Shown here piece by piece: positions 8,542-17,463 of a stretch of DNA of 64,000 bases. A program made the position numbers and the translations under genes. The DNA is from Sphingomonas sanguinis (lineage in GTDB: Bacteria; Pseudomonadota; Alphaproteobacteria; Sphingomonadales; Sphingomonadaceae): NCBI RefSeq assembly GCF_019297835.1, contig NZ_CP079203.1:2453001-2517000 (forward strand), given 5' to 3'. The stretch's first letter is position 1. Each line of letters begins with the position of its first letter. A model generated the notes under the pieces. It was not told the DNA's origin. It saw nothing but the letters and a program-made list of their open reading frames with translations, and ran no database searches.

Positions 8542-10590
8542 ATGCCAAACACCTCCGCCGCCCCCCGCCTGCCCTCCTTGCCCAGCGGCAATCGCGACCT
8601 TGCACTGGTGGTCGCAACGATCGGCATCCTCATCATCCTGTTCACGCCGATCCCGCCCGCGCTGCTCGATCTCGCGATCATCGCCAATTTCGGGCTGGGC
8701 CTGACCATCATGCTGCTGACCTTTTATGTCGGCAAGCCGGTGGAGTTTTCGACCTTTCCCTCGCTGCTGCTGGTGGCGACCCTCTATCGCCTGTCGCTCA
8801 ATGTCGCGGCGACGCGGCTGATCCTGACCGGCGGCGATGCGGGCGCCGTGATCGGGTCGATCGGCGCCTTTGCAGTCAGGGGCAATTTCGTCATCGGCCT
8901 GGTCGTCTTCGCGATCCTGGTCGTCGTGCAATATGTCGTCGTCACCGCCGGCGCGCAGCGCGTGTCGGAGGTCGCGGCGCGCTTTACGCTCGATTCGATG
9001 CCGGGCCAGCAGATGAGCATCGACGCCGACCTGAACATGGGGCTGATCGACCGGGACGAGGCGGTGGCGCGGCGCAAAGCACTGGAGAAGGAAGCCAGCT
9101 TCTACGGCGCGATGGACGGTGCATCAAAGTTCGTGAAAGGCGACGCGATCGCGGGCATCATCATCCTGCTCATCAATATCATCGCCGGGTGGATCGTCGG
9201 GGTCAGCCAGATGGGCATGGAATGGGCCCAGGCGCTCAGCCACTTCACGCTGCTGACCATCGGCGACGGCATCGCCACCCAGCTGCCCGCGCTTATCATC
9301 TCGATCGCGACGGGCATCATCGTCACCCGCTCCGCCTCTGACCGCGAATTGTCGACCGAGGTGTTCCGCCAGCTCGGCTCGGTGCCGCGCATCCCGCTGA
9401 TCGTCGCGGCGGTGCTGGGCGCGCTGCTGCTCTTGCCCGGTATGCCGAAATGGCCGATCGCGGTGATCGGCGCGCTGGCCTTCATCGCCTGGTGGCGTAT
9501 CCGCACGCGCACTGCCGAGGACGCCGCGCAGCCGCTCGACGAGGACATCGCCGCCGAATCCACCGCCTCGCCGCCGCTCGAAATCCGGCTCGGCGACCAG
9601 CTATCGGTGGCCTGGGCGGGTGAGGGTGCGCTGGTGATGGAGCGGATCGCCAGCCTGCGCCGCACCCATGAGGAGCAGTTCGGCCTGCCCTTCCCGGCCG
9701 TCCGACTTGAAGATGGGGCGGGGCTGGGCAGCCATGACTATGAAATCCGCCTGTTCGGCGCGCGATATGGCGCGGGCACGATTCACGCCGACCGGGTGCT
9801 GGCGGTGTCGGGATCGGGGCAGAAGCCGGTGCTGGAGGGGATCGAGACCGTCGACCCTGCCTTCGGCCTGCCCGCCTGGTGGATCGATCCGGCGCAGGGC
9901 GATACCGCCAAGGCCGCCAACTGCACGATCATCGATCCGCTGACCGTTCTCGCCACCCATTTCGGCGAGATCGTCCGGGGCGAGGTCGGCACGCTGCTGA
10001 CCCGCGCCACCGTCGTCGGGCTGCTCGACGGGGTGCGCCGCCGCCAACCGGGTCTGGTCGAGGAACTGGTGCCGCAGACGCTGTCGGTGTCCGACGTGCA
10101 GCGCGTGCTCCAGTCGCTGCTGTCCGAAGGCGTGTCGATCGCCAATCTCGACCTGATCGTCGAGCATCTGGTCGATCTGGCCCGCGCGCAGAAGGACCCC
10201 GCCGAACTGACCGAGCTGATCCGCCAGCGGATGAACTATGCCATCTGCCATGCCTTGCGCGGGCGCCATCCCGACCTGGCCGTGCTCAGCCTCGACCCGC
10301 GTGTCGAGAACCAGCTGTCCGCGAGTCTCGGCGCGGCGGCGGGCGGCGCGTCGATGGCGGTCGAGCCGCGCCTGGCCGAACAACTGATCCGCCGCCTCGC
10401 GCCGCTGACCGAGGAGATGTTCCGACAGGGCCGCGCGCCCGTCCTGCTGTGCGGCGGTGAACTGCGCCGCCATCTGAAGGCGCTGACCCGGCGCAGCCTG
10501 CCGACCCTTTCTATCCTGTCGGTGGCCGAGATTCCGATGCGCATCACGCTCAAATCCTTCGACATCGTCCGCCTCGAACAGCAAGGTTGA
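8542..10590 (+). CDS. flhA: Flagellar export protein FlhA
   Basis: At 682 residues this is full-length FlhA, the nonameric export-gate platform that takes up substrates and couples the proton motive force. The N-terminal half (residues about 18-325) contains about eight hydrophobic segments and the FHIPEP-family signature around YRLSLNVAATRLIL and AVRGNFVIGLVVF. The loop with GQQMSIDADLN and the segment LEKEASFYGAMDGASKFVKG are highly conserved in FlhA. The C-terminal half is the cytoplasmic ring domain, with DPLTVLATHFGEIV and PTLSILSVAEIP. It follows flhB directly and precedes a TPR gene by 6 bp. Confidence 0.97.
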   Translation: MPNTSAAPRLPSLPSGNRDLALVVATIGILIILFTPIPPALLDLAIIANFGLGLTIMLLTFYVGKPVEFSTFPSLLLVATLYRLSLNVAATRLILTGGDAGAVIGSIGAFAVRGNFVIGLVVFAILVVVQYVVVTAGAQRVSEVAARFTLDSMPGQQMSIDADLNMGLIDRDEAVARRKALEKEASFYGAMDGASKFVKGDAIAGIIILLINIIAGWIVGVSQMGMEWAQALSHFTLLTIGDGIATQLPALIISIATGIIVTRSASDRELSTEVFRQLGSVPRIPLIVAAVLGALLLLPGMPKWPIAVIGALAFIAWWRIRTRTAEDAAQPLDEDIAAESTASPPLEIRLGDQLSVAWAGEGALVMERIASLRRTHEEQFGLPFPAVRLEDGAGLGSHDYEIRLFGARYGAGTIHADRVLAVSGSGQKPVLEGIETVDPAFGLPAWWIDPAQGDTAKAANCTIIDPLTVLATHFGEIVRGEVGTLLTRATVVGLLDGVRRRQPGLVEELVPQTLSVSDVQRVLQSLLSEGVSIANLDLIVEHLVDLARAQKDPAELTELIRQRMNYAICHALRGRHPDLAVLSLDPRVENQLSASLGAAAGGASMAVEPRLAEQLIRRLAPLTEEMFRQGRAPVLLCGGELRRHLKALTRRSLPTLSILSVAEIPMRITLKSFDIVRLEQQG

Positions 10591-10596
10591 CCTGCC

Positions 10597-11697
10597 ATGC
10601 CCGATTACGACCAGCTTGCCGCCTTTCTGAAGGCCGACCCCGATAACGAGGCGCTGATCGCCGATGCCGCGCGCGCCGCGATTGAGGCGGGGCGCCCGGA
10701 GGATGCCGCGGCGCTGGCCACCCGTCACCGCGCGCTGGCGGGACCGACCCCGGCGATGGACCATGTGACGGGGCTGGCCGCCATGGCCGTGCGGGACTGG
10801 CCCGCCGCGACGGCCGCGTTTCGTGGGCTGCTCGACAAGGGCGTCGACCAGCCCGCCGTTCGGTACAATCTCGGCTGGTCGCTGATGATGACCGGCGACC
10901 GGGACGGTGCGCTCGACAGCCTGAACGACGAGACCGCGCGTCACATTCCGCAGGCGGCGCAGTTGCTGGTCGCCCTGCTCCACGAACGCGGCGAGATGGA
11001 ACGGGCCGAGACCGTCGCCCGCGACGCGGTTGCGCGGTTTCCCGATCATCGCGGGCTGAACGCAGCCGTCTCGACGCTGGCGATCGACCTCGAAGACCTC
11101 GACCTCGCGCGCGATACCGCCGCGCGGGCGGGCGACCATCCCGAGGCGCTGGTGACCCAGGCGACGCTGGCGCTGGAGGAGGAGAATATCGCCGATGCGG
11201 CCGCGCTGTTCGACGCCGCGCTGGCGCGCCATCCGGACAATCCCCGCGCGCTGGTCGGGCGCGGGCTGGTCGCGCTGGCCAGCGATCGCCGCACCGATGC
11301 GCTCGCCGATCTCGATCGCGGCGCGGAGCTGTTCGGCACGCATCTGGGGTCCTGGATCGCCGCCGGATGGGTGCATGTGCTGGCAGGCGACACCGACGCG
11401 GCACGGGCGCGTTTCGAGCGCGCGGTCGCGATCGACGACAGCTTCGCCGAGGCGCATGGCTCGCTCGCGGTGCTCGACCTGATGGCAGGCGATACGCAGG
11501 CGGGGCAGCGGCGGACCGAGCTCGCCCAGCGGCTGGATCGTGAGAGCTTCGCGGGCGCACTGGCAGCGGCGATGCTCGCGGCAGGCGGCGGTGACCGCGA
11601 CAAGGCCGAACGGATCGTGACGCTCGCCCTCTCCACCCCTATCGACGGCCAGGGCCGGACGATCGGCCAGGCGCTGACCCGGCTGGGGGCGTTTTAG
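10597..11697 (+). CDS. TPR-repeat protein downstream of flhA
   Basis: The 366-residue protein has no signal peptide and is made of helical pairs of the tetratricopeptide type. Examples are the repeats around residues 75-105 (AVRDWPAATAAFRGLLD, then YNLGWSLMMTGD) and 185-290 (ADAAALFDAALARHPDNPRAL; DLDRGAELFG; AGDTDAARARFERAVAIDD). Conserved G/Y/A/P positions of TPRs are present. TPR proteins are scaffolds, so the partner cannot be named. The 6-bp gap to flhA places it in the fliQ-fliR-flhB-flhA operon, suggesting an accessory or chaperone-like role in export. A second TPR gene closes the other flagellar block. The stop codon is one base from a palindromic element. Confidence 0.8.
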   Translation: MPDYDQLAAFLKADPDNEALIADAARAAIEAGRPEDAAALATRHRALAGPTPAMDHVTGLAAMAVRDWPAATAAFRGLLDKGVDQPAVRYNLGWSLMMTGDRDGALDSLNDETARHIPQAAQLLVALLHERGEMERAETVARDAVARFPDHRGLNAAVSTLAIDLEDLDLARDTAARAGDHPEALVTQATLALEEENIADAAALFDAALARHPDNPRALVGRGLVALASDRRTDALADLDRGAELFGTHLGSWIAAGWVHVLAGDTDAARARFERAVAIDDSFAEAHGSLAVLDLMAGDTQAGQRRTELAQRLDRESFAGALAAAMLAAGGGDRDKAERIVTLALSTPIDGQGRTIGQALTRLGAF

Positions 11698-11698
11698 A

Positions 11699-11859
11699 GT
11701 TTGATCCAGCCAAGCGGAAGCACCACCCCGGCGGAGGCCGGGGTCCAGTTGCAAAGGCTTTATTAATGGAGCACGCCGGAGCGTCGCAACCCTACCCCCA
11801 ACTGGACCCCGGCCTCCGCCGGGGCGGTAGGGCATTAGTTCAGGTCAGCTGGATCAAAC
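11699..11859. repeat. 161-bp element with nested inverted repeats
   Basis: The ends are a perfect 12-bp inverted repeat, GTTTGATCCAGC at 11699-11710 and GCTGGATCAAAC at 11848-11859. Inside is a perfect 25-bp inverted pair, 11726-11750 and 11800-11824, with core CCCCGGCGGAGGCCGGGG. The element has no coding capacity. It sits between the TPR stop codon and the convergent penicillin-binding protein gene, so it could fold as a bidirectional terminator or be a REP/MITE-like repeat. The next 190 bp (11860-12048) hold nothing recognisable except GC-rich low-complexity sequence. Confidence 0.85.
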
Positions 11860-12048
11860 ACCTAGAGGCGGTCAGGATGTAGGGCGACGGCCGTTGCTCT
11901 CGCTACCCGCGCGCCTGCCATGGCGACACGGCCCCTTACAGGGCAGAATATCGATCGCTTCTCTGCGTCCTCCGCGCCTCCGCGCGAACACCATCATCTT
12001 CGCGCTATCGCTAAGCCGCAAAAGCCCCCTCCCGCTCGAAAGCGCCCG

Positions 12049-14154
12049 TTATTCCTCTTCGTCGCGCTCGTCGGGCGGGCGGCGATCCTCGGGCGGCGGG
12101 GCGGCGCGGTCGGGGCGGCGGCGGCCGGGGCCGACGGTGATCGAGCCGTCGTCGCCGGTGCGCAGGTCGATGCCCAGGCCTTGGATGATCTCGCCGACCG
12201 GATCGCTTTCGGTCGGAATCATCTCTTCGTCCGTGCCATTCGCCAGCGCGTCGGGGTCGACCGCTTCCTGCACGACCGGCGACGGCACCGGCGGGATGTC
12301 GAGCGCGGACTGCATGAAGGCACGCCAGATGCGGGCGGGCACGCCGCCGCCCGACAGGCCGGGATTGGGCGTGTTGTCGTCATTGCCGACCCACACGCCG
12401 ACCACCAGATCGCGCGCGAAGCCCATGAACAGCGCGTCGCGCGAGTCCTGCGTCGTGCCGGTCTTGCCATAAGCGTCGACGGTCAGCAGCGCCTGCCGAC
12501 CCGTCCCCGTCTTGATCGAGGAGGACAACAGGTCGAGCATCCCGTCATGCACCGCCGAGGAGAAGCCGGTCTTGCGGTCGGTCAGCGACTGGTACCAGCC
12601 CTTTTCCTTGACGTCGTTCAGGCCGCGCGCGGCGACCGGATAGCTTTCATTGGCGACCGCGGCATAGGCGGCGGTCAGTTCCAGCAGGCTGACGGTCGAG
12701 GTGCCCAGCGCGATGGTCGCCTCGTTGGGGATCGGGGTCGTGATGCCCAGATCGCGCGCCGCCTTGATGACCGACTTGACGCCCACCGCCTGGGTCAGCC
12801 GCGCGGCGGCTACGTTGGATGACCGCGCGAACGCCTGACGCAGCGTGATCTTGCCCAGATAGCGCCCGTCGCTGTTGCGCGGCTTCCACCCGGCGATGTC
12901 GACCGGCTCGTCCTCGATGGTCGAATCGGGCGTCATGCCGGAGCGCAGCGCGGCCAGATAGACGAACAGCTTGAAGGCAGAACCCGGCTGACGCCGCGCC
13001 TGCGTCGCGCGGTTGAACGGGCTTTTGGAATAATCCTTGCCGCCGACCATCGCGACGACGCGGCCGTCGGGGCGCATCGCGACCAGCGCGACCTGCGCCT
13101 GGTTCAGCCCCGCGCTGCGCACGGTGCGCTCGGCGATCCGCTGGAGCCGGGGATTGAGCGTCGTCTGGACCGTCGCCTCGGTCTTGATCTCGCCTGCCTG
13201 GTCGCGCGCCTCGGGCAGCACCCAGTCGGCGAAGTAGGTGCCGCTGGGCAAGGTCTCGGGCCGAGAGGCGAGCACGCGCTGCGGCTGGACCGCGTCGGCC
13301 TCCGCCTTGGTCAGGAAGCCTGCATCCTCCATCGCCGCGACGACCACGGCCTGCCGCGCCCGCGCGCCCTTCAGGTTGGTGGTGGGGGCCAGGCGCGACG
13401 GCGCCTTGACCAGCCCCGCCAGCATCGCCGCCTGACCGATGTTCAGCTTGTCCGGCGTGCGGCCGAAATAATGCTTCGACGCGGCGGTGATACCGTACAC
13501 ATTATCGCCGAAATAGACGTTGGAGAGATAGCGTGACAGGATCTCGTCCTTGGTCAGCCATGCCTCCAGCCAGAAGGCGATCATCGCCTCGCGGATCTTG
13601 CGGCCCGCCGTGCGGTCGGAATCGAGAAAAGCGTTCTTCGCCAGCTGCTGGGTGATGGTCGATCCGCCCTCGCGCACCCCGCCCGATCCGACATTGTGCC
13701 AGGCGGCGCGCAGGATGCCGCGCGGGTCGATGCCCCAGTGCGAATAGAAGCGCCGGTCCTCGATCGCCATGAACGCCTCGCGCACATGGGCGGGCAGCTT
13801 GGCGGCGTCGACCGGAGCGCCAATGATCGCCCCGCGCCGCGCGATCGGGGTGCCGTCATCGGCGGTCAGCGTGATCGAGGGCGGCGTCGGCGGCTGAAGC
13901 GAACGCGACAGTGGCGCGGTGACGGCCAGCCAGGCAATCGCGATGACCAGCAGGATGATGCCCGCGCCGACCCCGCGCGCGATCCACCGGCCCCAGCGGA
14001 TGTTCCGACGCGGACGCTCGGGTCCGGCATCGTCCTCATCGGGGCCGAAGGTCCAGCTCTGCGTCTCCGCGTCATAGAGCGGATAATGCGGACCGACCGG
14101 CTCATAGGGGCGGTCCAGGGGTGTACGGTCGGGATTAAATGGGTCGGGGCGCAT
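12049..14154 (-). CDS. Class A penicillin-binding protein (transglycosylase/transpeptidase, PBP1 type)
   Basis: The 701-residue bifunctional peptidoglycan synthase has a cytoplasmic N-terminal tail, one transmembrane anchor at about residues 58-82, and a GT51 transglycosylase domain with EDRRFYSHWGID and EGGSTITQQLAKNAF. A transpeptidase domain follows with SAFK (the SxxK nucleophile), SSN and KTGTT. It builds and cross-links glycan strands on the outer face of the inner membrane. The C-terminus is a charged, Pro/Arg-rich tail. The neighbours are unrelated flagellar genes on the other strand, so this gene and the symporter behind it look like an insertion into, or a junction of, the flagellar locus. 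Confidence 0.95.
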   Translation of the reverse strand: MRPDPFNPDRTPLDRPYEPVGPHYPLYDAETQSWTFGPDEDDAGPERPRRNIRWGRWIARGVGAGIILLVIAIAWLAVTAPLSRSLQPPTPPSITLTADDGTPIARRGAIIGAPVDAAKLPAHVREAFMAIEDRRFYSHWGIDPRGILRAAWHNVGSGGVREGGSTITQQLAKNAFLDSDRTAGRKIREAMIAFWLEAWLTKDEILSRYLSNVYFGDNVYGITAASKHYFGRTPDKLNIGQAAMLAGLVKAPSRLAPTTNLKGARARQAVVVAAMEDAGFLTKAEADAVQPQRVLASRPETLPSGTYFADWVLPEARDQAGEIKTEATVQTTLNPRLQRIAERTVRSAGLNQAQVALVAMRPDGRVVAMVGGKDYSKSPFNRATQARRQPGSAFKLFVYLAALRSGMTPDSTIEDEPVDIAGWKPRNSDGRYLGKITLRQAFARSSNVAAARLTQAVGVKSVIKAARDLGITTPIPNEATIALGTSTVSLLELTAAYAAVANESYPVAARGLNDVKEKGWYQSLTDRKTGFSSAVHDGMLDLLSSSIKTGTGRQALLTVDAYGKTGTTQDSRDALFMGFARDLVVGVWVGNDDNTPNPGLSGGGVPARIWRAFMQSALDIPPVPSPVVQEAVDPDALANGTDEEMIPTESDPVGEIIQGLGIDLRTGDDGSITVGPGRRRPDRAAPPPEDRRPPDERDEEE

Positions 14155-14224
14155 CTGGGGTTCCGGCGATCGGCCTCGCGTGTATTACTTTACCAGAACA
14201 CCGCGCGCAAGCTCATGCACGCGT

Positions 14225-15517
14225 TTACCCTGTTTGCGGCACCTCCGGCAAGCGGTCGACCGGCGGCGTGTCGGTGATGAGGCCCGCACGGTGCGCGACG
14301 ATGGTCGGGACCAGCGCCTGCCCCGCCACGTTGATCGCGGTACGGCCCATGTCGAGGATCGGATCGATCGCCAGCAACAGCCCCGCGCCCTCCAGCGGCA
14401 GGCCCAGGGTCGACAGGGTCAGCGTCAGCATGACGACCGCACCGGTCAGCCCGGCGGTCGCCGCCGAGCCCAGCACCGACACCAGCACGATCAGCACATA
14501 ATCGCCGACATGCAGCGGCAGACCGTAATATTGCGCGACGAACAAAGCCGAGATCGCCGGATAGATGGCGGCGCACCCGTCCATCTTGGTCGTCGCGGCA
14601 AAGGGTACCGCAAAGGCCGAGTAAGCGCGCGGCACGCCCAGCCGCCGCTCGACCGCATCCTCGGTCACGGGCAGGGTGGCAATCGACGAGCGCGACACGA
14701 AGCCCAGCTGAATGGCGGGCCAGGCGGCGGCATAGAAACGCTTCGGGGAAAGCCCGTTGGCGAGCAGCAGCAACGGATAGACCACGAACAGGACGAGGCC
14801 CAGGCCGATATAGACGGCCAAGGCAAAGCTGCCGAGCGCGGACAGTGACTGCCAGCCATAACGCACGATCGCATTGCCGAGCAGCGCGCCCGAGCCAATC
14901 GGGGTCAGCCGGATCACCCAGGACAGGATGCGCCGGAAGATGGCGAGCGCGGAGGCGTTGAACGACAGGAAGCTCTCGCCCTTGTCGCCGACCCGCACCG
15001 CCGCCACACCGATCGCGACCGCCATGACGATGATCTGGAGGATGTTGAACGACAGCCCGGTCTTCAACGCGCCGCCGTCACCCGCGCTCGTCGAGGCGGA
15101 CAGGCCCAGGATATTGGACGGGATCAGCCCGCGCAGGAAGTCCAGCCACGACCCTGCCGTATCGGGCCGCACCGCACTCCCCGCCGCGACGCCCGCATGG
15201 AGCCCCGGTTGCAGCACGGTGCCCAGCGTCAGGCCGATGGTGACGGCGATCAGCGCGGTGACAGCGAACCAGATGAAGGTGGCGGCGACCAGCCGCGCGG
15301 CATTGTTCAAGTCGCGCAGTGCCGCGATCGAGGCGACGATGGCGGTGAACACCAGCGGCACCACCAGCACCTTGAGCAACTGCACGAAGCTTTCGCCGAC
15401 GATACGCAGCGCCTCGGCCAGCCCGGCCAATCCCTGCGACCGGGCGAGCAGACCGAGCAGCAGGCCCATGGCCATGCCGACGAACACCTGGGCGCCGAAG
15501 GAAAAACGGAATCTCAT
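14225..15517 (-). CDS. Dicarboxylate/amino acid:cation symporter (DAACS family)
   Basis: The protein is a multi-spanning transporter of the GltP/DctA family (about 430 residues from the ATG at 15517). A longer reading would need a TTG at 15577 and adds an unrelated N-terminus. Diagnostic segments are VLVVPLVFTAIVASIAAL, the serine-containing SRSSIATLPVT hairpin region, AVPFAATTKMDGCA, and LTGAVVMLTLTLSTLGLPLEGAGLLLAIDPILDMGRTAINV. These form the substrate- and Na+/H+-binding core. It probably imports C4-dicarboxylates or glutamate/aspartate. The strand matches the PBP gene, 70 bp downstream, but a shared function is not evident. Confidence 0.9.
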   Translation of the reverse strand: MRFRFSFGAQVFVGMAMGLLLGLLARSQGLAGLAEALRIVGESFVQLLKVLVVPLVFTAIVASIAALRDLNNAARLVAATFIWFAVTALIAVTIGLTLGTVLQPGLHAGVAAGSAVRPDTAGSWLDFLRGLIPSNILGLSASTSAGDGGALKTGLSFNILQIIVMAVAIGVAAVRVGDKGESFLSFNASALAIFRRILSWVIRLTPIGSGALLGNAIVRYGWQSLSALGSFALAVYIGLGLVLFVVYPLLLLANGLSPKRFYAAAWPAIQLGFVSRSSIATLPVTEDAVERRLGVPRAYSAFAVPFAATTKMDGCAAIYPAISALFVAQYYGLPLHVGDYVLIVLVSVLGSAATAGLTGAVVMLTLTLSTLGLPLEGAGLLLAIDPILDMGRTAINVAGQALVPTIVAHRAGLITDTPPVDRLPEVPQTG

Positions 15518-15939
15518 CGCATCATAGCTAGCGAGCCTGCGAAACGATCCCAACCAACTTTTATGATGGGGCGGCAAAGCTCCGGATTTCGCGGGTCACC
15601 GAACCGTTCGGGCGATAGCCGTCCTGACCATGTCGATCCGATCCGGACGGAAAATCCGGCCATTCCGGGCGAGGATTAGCCGGTCGTGGCATGAATTGAT
15701 CCCGCGACATCACGCCACGAGCAAATTGATCGGCCCGCACTGAAAATATTTCGGCAAAATATCGTGCAAGTTCATGAGTGGCGTTCACGCTGCATCATCT
15801 ACCCCATCCGGTTCCCATTAACTCGGAACCGGATGGAAAATAGAAATTCGAACCTGGCTCTTATTCGTTTCGGTCGCAATCCAACTTGATCGGGAAAGGC
15901 GTGCGGGCTTGAACGTCCCGGAGTGACAGGGGGGGGCGT
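15518..15939. promoter_or_regulatory. Intergenic control region of the main flagellar operon, with a perfect 12-bp dyad
   Basis: This 420-bp region separates the divergent symporter and flgF genes and is visibly richer in A+T than its surroundings. It contains a perfect inverted repeat, CCATCCGGTTCC at 15804-15815 and GGAACCGGATGG at 15825-15836, with a 9-nt spacer. No U-tract follows on either strand, so it looks more like an operator or a leader hairpin than a terminator. The flgF ribosome-binding site is the run AGGGGGGG just before 15940. No clear sigma-54 (GG-N10-GC) or sigma-28 promoter was recognised. A short reading frame on the minus strand (15561-15788) has no coding features. Confidence 0.6.
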
Positions 15940-16662
15940 ATGACGGGGCTGGTGGACTCTGCGACGGCGATCATGCGCATGGCCGAGCGGCGGCTCGACG
16001 TGGTGGCGCACAATGTCGCCAATATCGCAACGCCGGGTTACAAGCGCCGCATCGGCTTTGCGCAGGCCATGGCGGCCGGATCGGCAATGCCCGCCTCTCC
16101 CGCCGAGGCCATGGTCGAGCTGATGGTCCGCCACGACCGATCGCAGGCCCAGCTGTCGCAGACGAGCAACCCCTTCGATCTGGCGATCAGCGGCGAAGGC
16201 TATTTCCGGGTTCGTGCCGGGGACGGCATCCTCTACACGCGCCAGGGACAATTCCACCGCGACGCCGACGGGCTCGTCGTCAGTCCGCAGGGCTATGTGC
16301 TGCAGCAGGCGGGCGGCGGCGACCTCGTGCTGGACGGCACGACGATGCGCATCCGACAGGACGGAACGGTGCTGGACGGCGAACGGCCGATCGCGCGCAT
16401 CGCCATCGAGACGGGCGCGGATGCGGCGGCGATGACGGCGGTCGGCGAGAGCTTCTATGCCGCGCCGGACGGAACCATGGCCCAGGCCGAGGGCGCGGTG
16501 GTGCGCCAGGGGATGTTGGAAGGCTCCAACGTCACGCTGGGCGACGAGATGACGCAGAGCATGGTCGCGGTGCGCCAGGCGGAGAGCGGGGCGCGGCTGA
16601 TCCAGCTTTATGACGAACTGATCGGACGGGCGGTGAGCGCATTCGGGAGCAGCGGCAAATGA
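15940..16662 (+). CDS. flgF: Flagellar proximal-rod protein FlgF
   Basis: The 240-residue protein is a flagellar rod/hook-family subunit. The N-terminal helix (residues 1-35) ends with the family signature VAHNVANIATPGYKRR. The central part contains SNPFDLAISGEGYFRV and LYTRQGQFHRDADGLVVSPQGY. The C-terminal helix carries the conserved GMLEGSNVTLGDEM motif. It is called FlgF rather than FlgG because FlgG follows and because of the QTSNPFDLAI segment. It is exported through the flagellar type III apparatus to form the rod. This is the first gene of the 15-kb operon and overlaps flgG by 4 bp (ATGA). Confidence 0.85.
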   Translation: MTGLVDSATAIMRMAERRLDVVAHNVANIATPGYKRRIGFAQAMAAGSAMPASPAEAMVELMVRHDRSQAQLSQTSNPFDLAISGEGYFRVRAGDGILYTRQGQFHRDADGLVVSPQGYVLQQAGGGDLVLDGTTMRIRQDGTVLDGERPIARIAIETGADAAAMTAVGESFYAAPDGTMAQAEGAVVRQGMLEGSNVTLGDEMTQSMVAVRQAESGARLIQLYDELIGRAVSAFGSSGK

Positions 16663-17432
16663 GCGACGCCTATTATGTCGGCGCGGTCGGTCTGGGTACG
16701 CAGCAGCGCGCGCTCGACGCGATCGCCAACAACATCGCCAATATCAACACCAGCGGGTTCAAGCGGTCGGAGGTGCGCTTCGCCGATGTCGTCGCCAGCG
16801 GCCCCGATCCGGTCGTCCTGCCCGCCGACCTGCAATCCGCAGCCCCGACGCTGGCGGGGGTCGCGCTGGACCTGCAACTCATGCTCAGCGACCAGGGCGA
16901 ACTGCAGAAGACCGGGGCGTCGATGGACGTCGCCATCGAAGGCGCCGGGTTCATCGAACTGATGGGCGCCGATGGTCGCACGCTGCTGTGGCGTGGCGGT
17001 CGCCTGAAGGTCGGCGAGGATGGGGTGCTGACCGGTGCGGGCGGCTTTGCGCTGAAGGCCGGGATCACCATTCCCGACGACGCGACCGACATCCGCATCG
17101 GCGCCGACGGCACGGTACAGGTGCAGGGCGGCGCGGATGCCGCCCCGGTCGAGGTCGGGCAGATCCGGCTCGTCCGCCTGAACGACATGGCGGACATCGA
17201 ACGCCTCGATGGCGGGCTGTACCGCCTGGCCGAGGATGCGCGGCTGGATGAGGCACCGGCTGGCGAGGATGGCGCGGGGCGGCTGGTCCAGGGTTCGATC
17301 GAGCGCTCCAACGTCCAGCTGACCGACGAGATGGTGCGGATGATGCTGGTGCAGCGCGCCTATGCCGCGAATGCGCAGATCGTCCAAGCGGCCGACCAGA
17401 TGATGGGGATCGCGAACACGCTGCGTCGCTGA
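16659..17432 (+). CDS. flgG: Flagellar distal-rod protein FlgG
   Basis: The 257-residue rod protein has the N-terminal signature IANNIANINTSGFKRSEV and, near the C-terminus, VQGSIERSNVQLTDEMVRMM followed by AADQMMGIANTLRR, which fits FlgG. The middle region (ASMDVAIEGAGFIELMGADG) is the usual DUF1078-type core. It starts at an ATG overlapping the flgF stop. The distal rod crosses the periplasm and is surrounded by the P and L rings encoded just downstream (flgI, flgH). The assignment of flgF versus flgG between these two paralogues rests on order and on the C-terminal motif. Confidence 0.85.
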   Translation: MSDAYYVGAVGLGTQQRALDAIANNIANINTSGFKRSEVRFADVVASGPDPVVLPADLQSAAPTLAGVALDLQLMLSDQGELQKTGASMDVAIEGAGFIELMGADGRTLLWRGGRLKVGEDGVLTGAGGFALKAGITIPDDATDIRIGADGTVQVQGGADAAPVEVGQIRLVRLNDMADIERLDGGLYRLAEDARLDEAPAGEDGAGRLVQGSIERSNVQLTDEMVRMMLVQRAYAANAQIVQAADQMMGIANTLRR

Positions 17433-17463
17433 CGCGGGCGCGAAAGGGGGACGGGAGAAAGGC

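Noticed and set aside
9601..11835. Long minus-strand open frame opposite flhA and the TPR gene
   Set aside because: It is a shadow of two well-supported plus-strand genes and has no recognisable domain.
15561..15788. 75-codon minus-strand frame upstream of flgF
   Set aside because: It lacks a ribosome-binding site and family similarity and overlaps the regulatory region.
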